Of a DNA stretch of 64,000 nucleotides, positions 47,240 to 58,500 are shown in pieces (position 1 is the stretch's first letter; each line of letters starts with the position of its first letter). A model generated the notes under the pieces. The model was not told where the DNA came from. It made no database searches and saw only the letters and a program-made list of their open reading frames with translations. This DNA comes from Crambe crambe. Lineage: Eukaryota > Porifera > Demospongiae > Poecilosclerida > Crambeidae. The position numbers and the translations under genes are program-made. The stretch covers positions 2,914,001 through 2,978,000 of the forward strand of contig OZ004588.1 in the NCBI GenBank assembly GCA_963924555.1, in the 5' to 3' direction.

Positions 47240-47304
47240 AACGAGATGATGAAGTACTCAATGAAGAGGAGCAGTTGTAATTGTAAGAGACCAAACCCTT
47301 ACAG
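47240..47304 (+). pseudogene. 71-nt module, degraded copy 4
   Basis: It has a 6-nt deletion and has lost the donor GT (ACAGTAACC). In another frame it extends a hydrophobic open stretch (47092-47280), which may be chance. Confidence 0.4.
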
Positions 47305-47698
47305 TAACCAAATCATCATCTGTATAATAGTTTCTTTAAGATCCATTTGATCCTATAAGAGGTATGCATATGTGGTAAAATGATATGGCAGCAAGCAACC
47401 CTTACTTGGTTATCACATGTGATTTCCTTTTAATGTGGTCTTATGGAGGATTGTCAATTACCTCCCCCCTCTTTGTGGTTGTATGTACTACTAGCATGTG
47501 GAATCATGCTCTTACAGAGGATTGCAGGTTGGAGGGAGAAAATTTTGCTTATTGACATAATATACCACTAGCCATTGTTCAGGACAATAGCTGGTAGCCT
47601 CTTATATGAAGCCTTCTCCCTATGCATAGCTACATACATGAAAGAGAGAGAGAAAAACAGACCAGGAACAAGTAAGGGAAAAACATTTCTATGAAATC

Positions 47699-47929
47699 AA
47701 AAAAATGTAGGGATGACCATTGCTCAAAAGGTAAGGAAACAATGGTAGGGAGTGGAAATGGGATCAATCTTTGTTCTGTATATCCAGCCAACGATCCCTA
47801 CATATACGTGTATTTCTGCACTCTAATCTGTTAATACATATGTAGGGATTGTTGGCTGATATACAGGACAAAGATTGATCCCATTTCCCTTGTTTCCTTT
47901 TTTGAGCAATGGTCATCCCTACATTTTTT
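47699..47929. mobile_element. Fold-back MITE, ~95-bp arms
   Basis: ATGTAGGGATGACCATTGCT at the left is mirrored by the sequence ending AGCAATGGTCATCCCTACAT at the right. The inner arms include AAATGGGATCAATCTTTGT. The arms are almost identical. Confidence 0.8.
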
Positions 47930-48539
47930 TTAATTTTTTTATTGCACGGATCTGATCCTTGATAATTTTTTGGCTTTTTGTAGTCTGAAGTGGGCATCCA
48001 GTATTCAAAGCTTCACGCTTCGTGTGGGAGGGGGTACACTCTCCCCCTCGAAGCAGCCTCTGGCCACACATTACAGATAACCTTGTCAGTATTGCTCCCA
48101 TACTAAAAATCCTCTTCCTCTGCCTATGTTTATGCCACCCCTTTCTATGTTGAGGATAGACCTCCTTTTTACATCAACCTTAATACATTTTAAATACACA
48201 TCCACCACCTCAATTATGTACTTTATAGCATATTGTAAAATTATTTTGGTACATTTTATCATTTTTTTTAAATTATAACCAGTGAGCTAAAAAGGGGCCT
48301 ATATGTAAAAACTATGGTATCCTATTACTAGCTAATTTTTTACTATAATTATAATTTCTTATTTCGCTATAATTCCATTTTGACACTACATGTAGCAACC
48401 ACCCAATGGTGGAAATCCGTTCTTTTGACAATACTTCCAATATCCCCGGCCCTATAACACATGTGTAGTGTGCACACACTGAGCATGAGTTAGTAAACAT
48501 TAATTTTAATTAGTTTTTGTGGTCAGATTAACATGAGTA

Positions 48540-48784
48540 ATTCTAAATCAACTGCGCATGCGTAGTTCTCATGATTGCATATCATCACGGCAATATAGAG
48601 AGCTTTTTCTCTTATCATCGGGTTTGATTTGCGTGAGTGTTGGAGTCAGTTTGCTGTCTAAACTAGTGCTAGAGTACTAGTTTCTCTTCTAAGAGTACTC
48701 GGCGTAACTAACTAGTTGAAGTAGCGCCAGCTTACTTTGGTCATTTTGGGAGGGCGGGGTTCGCTCTTGATCTCCAAAGCAAAG
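48540..48784 (+). promoter_or_regulatory. Probable promoter and 5' UTR exon of gene X
   Basis: A locally CpG-richer stretch (GCGCATGCG, GAGGGCGGGGTTCGC) ends in CAAAG/GTACGT at 48784/48785, a good donor. The next acceptor on the same strand in a plausible position is the gene X coding exon at 50653. The exact transcription start cannot be read from sequence. Confidence 0.45.
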
Positions 48785-49425
48785 GTACGTATGATAATCA
48801 TCACTAAATAGCTACACTAGCTGTTGCAAATACAGACTCTTGAGCGGTCAGCACAGTCAAGCAGCTGAAGTTCTAGGGCTCAATAAATTATGCTCCAAAT
48901 TCTCCCTATAATGCTATTCCCTAATTCTCATGCACATAATGCACAAAATTCTTGATCATAGTTTTAAAAAGTTATCTAGCTATAGCTAGTTGTATTGGAG
49001 CATAGAAGTTTAAATATTGTCATCCAAACCAGAAGTTTGCTGGTCTGAAAAGTGAAAAACAAAAAACAAAACAAAAACAAAAAAAAAACAAAAACGAAAC
49101 AAAACAAAGCACTCTGCTGCAGTTGAGGAGGGCTGTACTAACAGAATCTGTCTGCAAGTAACAGACCAATGAGGGAGCTGATTAGCATATTTCTTCCACC
49201 ATTCAAGCTTATCCACTTCAGAAGAAATCACCATCCACTTTTAAGTTGGAAGTTCTAAATCCTCTATTTGATCACTGAAAAAACTTGTTGTAGTCAATTA
49301 GTAAACTTGCAATGAACAGTCTCTGTGACTTAGTAGTGATTGTAATGGCCAAAATGTTCATATCTTAGGCTATTTCAGTCTCCTATCTCTTTATGTTGCA
49401 AAGTTGATGTTTAGCTAGCTAGCTA

Positions 49426-49536
49426 CACTGTAATAATAAATGTGTAAAAACAACCCATTTTTAGGTTATCTGAGTTGCAATTTGCAACTCAGATAACCTA
49501 AAAATGGGTTGTTTTTACACATTAGTTCTTACAGTG
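49426..49536. mobile_element. TA-flanked palindromic MITE with a perfect 42-bp stem
   Basis: 49439-49480 and 49482-49523 are exact reverse complements separated by one base; ends CACTGTAA/TTACAGTG and flanking TA on both sides give the Tc1/mariner MITE layout. Confidence 0.85.
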
Positions 49537-49733
49537 TATAATGTGTAATGATGTCCAAATTCTACTTAAAATGCTAAAAAATGCTGCAGCACACCTAAAA
49601 TGCTCAGAATGCTTCAGTGTGCGTGCACTCATAATGCGCTTAAAAAATGCTGGCACAATTATTAAGGCCTATGAAGTTATTTCGATATCTCAAGATTTTC
49701 ATTGGCAAATTTTAATAGCTAGTTATGTGTAAA

Positions 49734-50017
49734 CAGGGGCGTAACTACCATTGAGGCAGAGGAGGCCGCTGCCTCCTCGCTTGCTAGCACTAAATTATAA
49801 CACTTATTAAATTCTAGTTCTAAAAACGAACATGTCAAGGCTTCCAAGCCTGTAACAGGTTATTTCTAGTTGCTGGCTAGCTGTTAGTGTCGACGAAAAT
49901 GCATTATTTATGATTAAAGTGGGCGTGGTTGGGCAAAATTTTTTCCCGCGCGCAAGCGCGCGGATATTTTTTTTCTATCTCTGCCTCCTCAGTATTCAAA
50001 TCCTAGTTACGCCCTTG
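49734..50017. mobile_element. hAT-like MITE (CAGGGGCGTAACT)
   Basis: CAGGGGCGTAACT at the left and AGTTACGCCCTTG at the right; GAGGCAGAGGAGGC and CTCTGCCTCCTC form a second inner pair. GTAAA flanks both ends. Confidence 0.7.
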
Positions 50018-50662
50018 GTAAATCTCAAGAAAAATGTCATATGATCTCAACACTATCATAGCTAGCTAGTACCTGATGGATAAAAACAGATGAAGGAATG
50101 CTTTGAAGCCTGTGGTCAATGTATAAAGGAAATCTTCATACTAGCAGCTATAGCTAATACAACTTATAAAAAGGCTGGACTCGATTTGTAACTATTAGCC
50201 TTAGCTGTTTTATTTTATGCATCAGCAGTTGAAATAGGAATATGAATAACAGGAGTAGTAGCTAATTCAGAATGTCTTCAACTCTGTGTAATAGCTAAAT
50301 ATCAATAAAAGCAGTCTGCATTAAGAGTATAATAGGAATAGGAATCAGACTTTGTGTAGCATGCTATGAATTATATATCAATATGTATAGCATGCTATGA
50401 ATAATTCATAACTAACTACATGTATAATTTCCAGCCATTCTCATATTATCTGACTGCATGTGAATCAGATACAAGAAGAGAGAAATAATTGCTTTTGATG
50501 GCTTTACATTTTGAATGGCTGAGCATTTACCTTCAATATTAAAAGTAGGATGAGAATCGTGAGATTTATCGGCATAGTGGCAGTCCTTAGCTACTTTAAA
50601 TCAACTAGCTTTGATTCCTGTTGGAAAGGCAGTGATGAGCTTATCATTTTAGGTGTGAGAGG

Positions 50663-50873
50663 ATGATCAGGTCTGAACTGGTGCAGTTGTGGAAGTCTCG
50701 GGTCCAGTACCTGAGGCAATATTATTGCTTCAATGGCCATAGACCAAAGCAGAGAGGCTACCCCGTCCTTTCCCGCCATGTCTGGTTCATCCCTTTCATT
50801 TTGACTGCATGGTGGTTGTTGATAGCTGTCATCTTTTTATACAAGCTCAAAATGCAGGATTTATTAAACAACG
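50663..50873 (+). CDS. Gene X exon 1 (coding): N-terminus and TM helix
   Basis: The exon begins after TCATTTTAG at 50653, with ATG at 50663 and a GTGAGA donor at 50874 (phase 1). A basic N-terminus (RPKQRG, KSR) precedes WFIPFILTAWWLLIAVIFLY, a TM helix. By the positive-inside rule the N-terminus is cytosolic, so the following SRCR part would be outside: a signal-anchor (type II) start. Confidence 0.68.
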
Positions 50874-53800
50874 GTGAGAATTATGTATAATTTATATTAA
50901 GTGTAATGGATAGTTAACCACTATGAATAAAATTGGTAGAATTACTTTGAAGTGTCTAAATGAGCACCTAAATGAAGTGTCTCTACAAAGATTACCATAT
51001 ACCTTGGTCTGTTCATTACAGAGAGTTAGAATGTGTTGTTATAGTTACTTATAAGTTTGATCTTATTATAACTAGGGTATTTTGACAAGCATTGGGTAGA
51101 CTTTGCCAGTTCCTGATCCTAAGAAAGCAAGCGATTATGTCCTGTCTTGGTGTGTCTAGCTACCAGGTAGCTCTATAGCTATGATGTTCCATTAAATCAC
51201 TTCCTGTGTAAAGCTATAAACTTAACTAGTTGCCTATAGTTAGTAAAATCTGAAGTATTAAAAGTCCATTCTTGGTGGTGTTGTTTACGCAATTAAACTT
51301 TGATGACATTTAGGTTGCACAGAAGGTGATTTCAGACTTGTAAATGGAACTGGTACTGAGGGTTGTGTGGAGATATGTCTCAATGGAACTGTGTGTGACC
51401 AGATGTGGAGTGACACTGATGCCAGTGTGGTCTACAAGCAACTGGGAATGTCATCTACAGGTAGCACTATAACCTAAACTGAATATTTGAGAAGTGGAAA
51501 TGCAAAATAATTAGTCCATAATAAATTATTTAATATTGCATATAAGAGAGAGAGAGAGAGAGCAGTAGCTCTCTCTTACCCCTCCTCCTTAGAAAAAAAA
51601 TAAAGTCAAAAATTATGGTACTCATTATTCATAATGCATTCTATAATTCTACAGTATTGAAAGAAAGACGGAGCTTACATAATTATATTTTTGAACTGGA
51701 TTTTAAAGCTAATAATTTCACATAGCCCTACTCAGACTTGATGATTGTCAAAACTCCAAATTGCATGACTGGGACTTTGTACCCACAACCCAATGCTCCA
51801 TGCTTGCATAAAAAATTCCATCCAGTCTCTGTGATATATTTTTTCTTCTTCATCATCATCTTCTTTTGGCCAACAGCACTATAAGTGTAAATGAACCTAT
51901 AATATAGAGTTGACATCACACTAGCCTGCTGAGCTGTCTGCGTTTAACTTTTCTGAGCATGGCTTAGAAATAGGACATGGGTTATAATTATGATAGCAGC
52001 AAAGTACATAATCTAGTAGTTAGTATTGAGATGGGAAGAATAAACTAAAGTGCTTGTAAATCAGAAACCTTATATTACATCATAGAAAATTTCTTTGAGC
52101 TATTAAATTTTTTTTTTCTACTAATGAGATAAAATTGAAATACTTATACTTAACTCTTTTAATACTCTGTTTTTCTATAGGTGATATCACAAGATACTTG
52201 CTTGCTTTGAACTTCCTGCTGGTATTGTTGTGGTGGAAGCTTGCCATAACTGAATCTGAAGGAACGCTTAGACCTCACCTATATAAAGGCCCCTGTGGTT
52301 CTATGTGCACCAATCACAAGCTTCAATATGGCTGCACTACTGCATACAAGAATGCTTCCATAAACACTTTACCACCCCTTCGTGATGACTGGAAGTGGTA
52401 TCAAAGAAGATCTCTTTTCACTATCCATTATTCTGACCTTCAAGTGTTGGCGCCATTAACATTATTATTGTGTGGTGATATTGAAACTAATCCTGGTCCT
52501 GGTGAGTATGTTACTTTATATTCAGTGTGTATTCAAGCAAGTGTATGTGAATCAAGTGTCTATATACGTACACAGTATGTGGGCTAATAATATACCAGAG
52601 AAAATTAATAGTATTCATGGCCACAAATGGCTGATTTTGTAACCTGATAGCTACTGTATGTCATAATATGCTAGTATGTGCATTGTACTAGACTGTATAT
52701 CAACTATGTGGTAATAATGTACCAACTAAAACTCTTAATGCTATTTCATGTATTCTGAATTCATAATTCGGTGAGTGAGCGTAGCAATCAAGCTGACTCT
52801 GAGGCTAACCCTCAGCGTATGTGCAAGGGTTATAGTATGTGTCGTATGTGTATCTGTTACATCCATTACGAAGCCAGTAGTGGTTATAGTGCTTCAATTT
52901 CAGCATTAACAATGTCTAGACGATACTCTTCAGTGCTTAAATTTTTTGATAAAGGCTTTATTCCTGAAACTATATGTTTGTCGACCATTAGCTACCTACT
53001 CATCTATAGGTGAGCTCTGTGTCTGTGGTACTCATTCATGAGTGTTATGATTTAAATAAATAGACTATTATATAATCATGATGGGTGGAGTTTCATACTG
53101 ATGTTATGATTTTATACATTAGGAGTTAAAGATAGCAATGGTTCAGATAACCATAGTTAGTGTTTAGTAATCAATAGCTTAAAAATTGCCTTAGTACTTC
53201 CACAAATTTCATTGTTAAATTTTTGTGGTCTGTTCAACAATTATTAACCCTGCACTATAAAAAGTAACATGAATTTCCCAATTTACAGTAACTAATTACT
53301 TGGTTTATCTACTAATCAAAATTCCTAGTTCAGAGTTGCTTTACAGCTAGCTATGGAATGACATCTGCTGATGGAGATAGAACGATACTTTTACCTAGAA
53401 ATGAATGAACATAATATGAACAGTTAATGAAGATTCATCTTATTCAGTGAAAAACAAGGTTCACTTCCCTTCCTGCTCCAAAAGAGCTGGATGAGGCTAG
53501 AGTATAGATAGATCTGTTTAATCAGGTATTTTAATGATGGAATCTTTGTTTTCATAGATATCGATGAAAAGACTCTGCTAAGTGAACTAGTTGCAGTGGA
53601 GATCAAGTGGCTTCAAATAGGCATCCAGTTTGGCATCAAAAGAGACCAACTTAAAACATTTGAAGAAAATTACTCTTCCACTTTCAGATGTTTGATGGAA
53701 ACTGTGAGCTATTGGTTGGATGGGAATACAAATGTTCCAGTATCCTGGGAATCTGTACTCACAGTTCTTAATGATCCTTCTGTTGATGAGTCAGGAATAG

Positions 53801-54813
53801 CAAAGCAAATAAAGGAAAAGTACTGCTCCAAGAAAGGTATATTTTTGTGACCACATAATATTTAAAGCTTAGTGCTATACATTAATATGGCATGATATGA
53901 GGGGAATATGGGGAAATATTTAGTTTAAGGCTGGCTGTATTGGCCCAACTGCAGGGAGGGACAATATACAACCCGAGAACTGAATATTATTTTAATACTT
54001 ATTGTACACTCGTGCATTGATATTTCTAGGCCTAGAAGCATCATGAGATAAACTGCTGCAGAATTCAATTAAGCTTAACTATCACCTTCAGAAATTTCAG
54101 CCAATAACTCTACTAGGCTATTCCATGCATGTGTAGCCAAGGTGTTGATAATGCCATTGAATATCATGTGAAAATTAAAACTTCCAGATATACAGAAAAA
54201 GGAAAATGTGTTTCAAGGTTGCATGTGGAGAGGTGGTATGTGACCTCTTTGTCAAATACTTGCCTAGCTAGCAATCAAGTAACAAATTTTAGCTAGAGAT
54301 TAGCCGATTGACAATGCTATTTTCATATTTCATGAATATAGCCTGTTTGCAGAATTCATATGAATTACTACTAACTATAGAAGACATGGCATTTTTTTAA
54401 AAAGCCTTCCCCATTTTTCATCTGTTAACACAAGCCTTTCTCTGAACTATTACTGTTACAAAACTGCTCACTTACTTGATAGCTAACCTTTTCATTGATA
54501 CCAGTTCTCTAGACATTAACACTTCTTGCATGGTGGAAGTGTCAAAACTCTTGATGTAGCTACATCATCTGGTCCAAACTCCAAGATATCATCTGCTAAC
54601 ACAAATCAAAACACTTTTGTGGATGAGCCTGATAGTAGCACTATGAAATCCACTGCTGTCTCTCCATGTGAACCTTCTTTGCATACTCAAAGAGACAGTA
54701 TTACAAAATTATCACAAGGAGATTCGGTTGTGCTATGTACAAAACTACCCAAATGGCCACCAGTGTGTGATAATTATAATCTCTATCTAGCAGATGAAAT
54801 AAGTAAAATATAA
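50663..54813 (+). CDS. Gene X: membrane/half-SRCR protein, 2A-like motif and death domain
   Basis: Coding exons 50663-50873, 51314-51460, 52181-52501, 53558-53836 and 54560-54813 join in frame, all phase 1, to 1212 nt (403 residues and a stop). N-terminus: basic cytoplasmic-type segment, TM helix (about 40-60), half an SRCR domain (71-119), second hydrophobic segment (125-142), then LTLLLCGDIETNPGP with the skip expected between G225 and P226. The death domain starts immediately after (227-319), followed by a Ser/Thr-rich tail. If the 2A-like motif works, one mRNA yields a membrane protein and a separate 178-residue cytosolic death-domain protein. It is followed by gene Y. The 2A and death-domain calls are strong as motifs; splicing and function are predicted. 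Confidence 0.72.
51314..51460 (+). CDS. Gene X exon 2: N-terminal half of an SRCR domain
   Basis: 147 nt, phase 1-1. The pattern FRLVNGTGTEGCVEICLNGT then VCDQMW, TDASVVYKQLG is the first half of a scavenger-receptor cysteine-rich domain. The second half, which normally supplies the remaining cysteines and the WLDDV-like strand, is not found in the 720 bases to the next exon. It is a truncated domain or the missing exon lies elsewhere. Confidence 0.8.
51461..52180 (+). other. Gene X intron 2
   Basis: Contains an AG dinucleotide run (51547-51562). A minus-strand open stretch at 51728-51919 has no recognised domain. No second SRCR half is seen. Confidence 0.5.
52181..52501 (+). CDS. Gene X exon 3: hydrophobic segment and 2A-like motif
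   Basis: 321 nt, phase 1-1, starting GDITRYLLALNFLLVLLWW (possible second TM) and ending at a 2A-like motif: GDIETNPGP fits the D-[VI]-E-x-N-P-G-P consensus. A Cys-containing region (CGSMCTN, YGC) and hydrophobic LAPLTLLLC precede it. The donor GTGAGT follows one base after the final Pro codon, so the motif is exactly at the exon end. 2A-like motifs are known at the N-terminus of some non-LTR retrotransposon proteins and of some sea urchin NLR-type proteins; the exon may derive from such an element (inference). Confidence 0.78.
52502..53557 (+). other. Gene X intron 3
   Basis: An open stretch at 52771-53013 begins in sequence resembling the arms of the long-inverted-repeat family (GTGAGTGAGCG, AGCTGACTCTGAGG); it has no recognised domain. 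The rest is AT-rich without support for an exon. Confidence 0.45.
53558..53836 (+). CDS. Gene X exon 4: death domain
   Basis: 279 nt, phase 1-1, between TTCATAG and GTATAT. Death-fold pattern: LLSELVAVEIKWLQIGIQFG (helices 1-2), RDQLKTFEENY, LMETVSYWLDG (helix 4), VSWESVLTVLND (helix 5 with Trp), ESGIAKQIKEKYC (helix 6). Spliced to exon 3 it begins two residues after the 2A glycine, so the released product would be Pro followed by this domain. Similar to gene Y exon 7 in helix 5. Confidence 0.82.
53837..54559 (+). other. Gene X intron 4
   Basis: AT-rich, no clear element. Some splice alternatives near 54513 end in an early stop. Confidence 0.5.
54560..54813 (+). CDS. Gene X exon 5: Ser/Thr-rich tail and stop
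   Basis: Starts after GATGTAG in phase 1 (matching the preceding exon) and ends with TAA at 54813. The tail (ATSSGPNSKISSANTNQNTF and on to ADEISKI) is polar and probably disordered, with many potential phosphorylation sites. The same end lies at 1-35. Other acceptors upstream (54505, 54513) bring in stops. Confidence 0.6.
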
Positions 54814-54928
54814 TCGAAATTCATCACTTTATTTGAAGACATAGGGAGTCTTTCTTGAGTAGAGAAAGTGAAACAGAATTCCAAAAGCATCAGCCATATT
54901 TCCTTTCAAGAAAGCTACAATGAAAAAG

Positions 54929-54934
54929 AATAAA
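54929..54934 (+). promoter_or_regulatory. Candidate polyadenylation signal of gene X
   Basis: AATAAA about 115 bases after the stop, conserved at 169-174. Confidence 0.5.
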
Positions 54935-54989
54935 GACAGGAGTTTTTGCAGCTAATTTTTGATCATCAATCTTACATGAATTTTAATTA

Positions 54990-55312
54990 GCTACAGCTGC
55001 ATTTGTCTCTAGACTGGAGACAAATTTGTGATGTCACAAGCACCATGTGGCCTCGTTAGTTTGCCACCATTTCCCACTGTAGTTTTGCTTGCAGCTACAG
55101 ATCTGTAAAAAGATGACAATCGACATGTTAGCAAGTCTAAGACAGGGGTCTGTATCTTAGTATTTTCTTTCTACAAGTCTGCAAACTTACAGCCACGAAA
55201 ATGGTGGTAAACTAGCAAGGTCAGCACGTGGTGCTTGTGATATCACATCCTGCTACAATTCATTGCTGAATCTGAGCTTTTACGCCAGTCTAGCAACAAA
55301 CACAGCTGTAAC
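54990..55312. mobile_element. Fold-back MITE-like element, copy B
   Basis: Same as 230-552, in the 705-bp gap between gene X and gene Y. Confidence 0.6.
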
Positions 55313-55518
55313 GCAGAAACTGTTGGAGGATGGAACTCAATTTTAGGAACCATTTAAACTGGGCACTAGCTGGAGATGCTTTTCACATAATAAATCTTAA
55401 CTACAATATTTGGACAAACACATTAGGACCTAAAATATGAAAAAAAATGGCTTCTACTGAATATTGTTGAAGTTTACCTTGTGCTAGGATGGCAAAGAAA
55501 ACTGTAGAGGTGATACTA

Positions 55519-58500
55519 ATGCTAGTGGAAAAAATGTTCAAGATTGTAGGCCTTGACTACATGAATTATGGAAATTATGAGCTAAAGAAAATGAATCCCA
55601 CACCTGTTTTAGGTACCTTTGTGTAGAGTTGTTTATAAGCAATACTGTTTCATTTTCAACATTGATATTTGTACTGTAGTTTGAGTGACAGCTGAATTAT
55701 CCATGCTGAGTTTCAGACAATTCTGACCTGTAGCATAGAAAATACAAACTCTAACTCAAGCTTCCTTTTGCCTGCTTTGTTCCCTGCCAGTATCAGGGTT
55801 GACTGCACTATATATAGTGCCACAGGCTTAAAGAGTAGAACTTTTGTAATTTTTGTTTCTGTCTTCACCAAATCAGATTCCTCAGGGAACGATCTTCCTT
55901 CAAATTACAGTCCCCAAAGCTATGAATCAAGTAACCTTCGGATAGAGATCCCGGAACCTGCCCTTCCTCTGTTTTCTCAAGACATTGGACCTGATAAGGA
56001 GAGTGATCCTCCCTCTGATGATCCTCCAAACCTTCCTAGGAGTGAGCTTCACCTTGGTGATCTTCCTTTTAATGAGTCCTTTGATCCTCCAGACCCTCCT
56101 AGTATAGCTGAGTCCAGACAGGAAAGGAGAAGAAAACAAAGGATGAAACACAAGTTCAAAGGTACCTTAGCTAGCTACATATTTGTACTTGTCCACAGGA
56201 ATAAAGAGGTTGCTATAGCCATGGCTTTTTACAAGAAGCTTTTTTTTTGGTGTACACCTGTAGAGTCTGTCTAATGAGTATGAAGTACATTGTTATTTTA
56301 CTTCTATGGGGTATAAATGGCTCCCCTTCTTCAATTCTACATCTGTAGCCATCTCTTTGTTTATTCTGCAAGACTTTTATAGTCAGAGTTTTACGGAGGG
56401 GATGGATTTTCCCACCCAAAAAAATCCACTCCAAAGAAATTATAATTATACAAACAAAATTATATAAGCAAAAACAATAAATAAAGTACAATTGTATTTT
56501 AAGTCTTGCTGATACTTATGCCCCCCCCCCCCCTTAAAAAATTATGAAACCCTGATAGTTAGTCTTGGTGTTAGTCAAACTGCCAAATGAAGTCCTCCAC
56601 TGAATTTTTCCATCCATGTAGTATGTGTGTGGGAGGTGTCATAGTCAGGAGTGACTCCCTCCTCCCAGGTGACTCCTGACTAGGTGTGGTATAATGTATG
56701 CTCATGACTAACTAGGCTTCACTCTAATATGCTATTTTTCCTGCCTACCATATTATTGGGAAATTTTTGCTGTTAATTATTTGCGGTTGGTTCAAACAAA
56801 AATTAAACATGTGAAATATTTTCAAACATTGGTAGGAAGCACATTGCGTACTTGCTAGTGAGCTTGCATTGTAGTCATGTCTCTCCTAAGTATTTGAAGC
56901 AGAAGGATGGTCTTCCAGATCAGGGATCTTTGTCTGACGCTGTTCTCTCTCTGAGCAAATTGTGAAATTGAGGCAGAGTTACAGTCCTACAATCGTACCA
57001 GATTACTTCACTGCCACCGCATACCTGTCCTTTTTATTCATTGGCTCCCTCTCTCACACTCTAGCATTTCACCTAGATTAGCATCCCATATGTCACGGTG
57101 CACATGGTAGCCATGAACACAGCAGTAAGTGATCAGGAACTCTGAACTAGCAGTAGCAAAATTTTCATTGTTGAAAATAAGTCATGGAGTGATTCAAAAA
57201 CGAATAATAAACACATCAAGAAATAAAATGCAAAGATATTTTATGCGAAATGTTTCCAATTTACGCTTTTGAGCAATTCCTGAATAAGCTACCATGAAAT
57301 TATGCCCATTATGCTCAAGTTATGCCCACAGTTTATTGAAATTTGGTTCATTAAACAAAGCCCAAAAGTCCATTAGTTGTAGATTTATTTTTTGAGTCAG
57401 TAAGTCACAAATTGTACACATGACTAGTCAGTGGCAGTTGTATTGGAGTAGGAGTGATAACTTTATAAGGATTGATTTTGTTAAGATTGATAATGCACAT
57501 TCCCAGACAGTTGTACAAGTAGGAGCTACTTGAGCCCCAAAAGGTTATCTTGACCTTTGAGGGATTGCTTACACTGCATGCATAGGGACTTTACTTACTA
57601 TTTTTCCAAAATTAATATTCCAACTTTATGCCTGATCCTAGGGAGTACCAAGTAGTAACACTGACTATGAGATACTGGGGTAAGGTGCCCCCAAACTTGT
57701 GTGCTGTATTATATAGATAGTGACGTAAAATGGGCATGGCTAGGCTGGTCATTTGTGGGGCACTACAGTACACCATTGTCTGGCTGGCTTGGGAATGAAG
57801 TGTCACCAGGATCCAGGGATCCAGCCATGAGCTTGTTACAGGATGTTGCATTGTTGGTATATAGGTGAAGGGTGTGTCTTTGAGTATGAAGTGTCTGTTA
57901 TTTCATAAACCTCATGCAAATGCAAGTCAACTCTGACTTCTTTTTAGTGTTAAAACATAATCTAACATACCAGCAACAGGACTCCTAAAGGCACATTTCC
58001 CCTATACCATGTACACCAATATGGACAAGTCCAATGTTATAGAAAGCCACACCTATTGCAACCTCTCTATAGGAACTAAGGGGACTGAAATATCATACTG
58101 TATATATTGCCTGGAATTAATAGGCTCCTGCAGATTATGCTTAAATTTATACACAAGATTCTATTCTCATATTCTCACTCTAGCCCCTATTATTCTTTCA
58201 ATTTGTGCCCATATTCTCTTATACATAGATATATGGCAACAAGGCTGGTTCCAGATTATTAAATAGATGGGGTTGCATGACTAGGACTAGGGCCACACAG
58301 GGGAGGGTGTGGGAAAGGGCATATGGCATGGGAATTATTTGGAGGACCATGTATGTTGGCTTCACTGATAGTTTGCCACATTTTGAGCTTTTAAATAATA
58401 ATCCGAGTAGAGTAGTCTCCTATACCATAGATACATTTGTGTATGATGTTACATTCCTGTGGGTTGTTATAAACTAACGGTTTGTAACCTCAATACATAA

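Larger units (their letters stand above)
48785..50652 (+). other. Presumed gene X 5' intron
   Basis: Contains a TA-flanked palindromic MITE (49426-49536), a hAT-like MITE (49734-50017), an A-rich run near 49055-49105 and AT-rich unique sequence. Confidence 0.45.

Noticed and set aside
54505..54559. Earlier splice acceptors for the last gene X exon (after 54504 or 54512)
   Set aside because: They run into stops in phase 1 within a few codons; the acceptor at 54559 matches phase and gives a continuous frame to the conserved end.
54560..56161. Gene X and gene Y as a single gene
   Set aside because: The last gene X exon ends in a stop followed by an AATAAA, and the same arrangement is kept at the window start. 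A splice form skipping that exon would be in phase, so read-through transcripts cannot be excluded.
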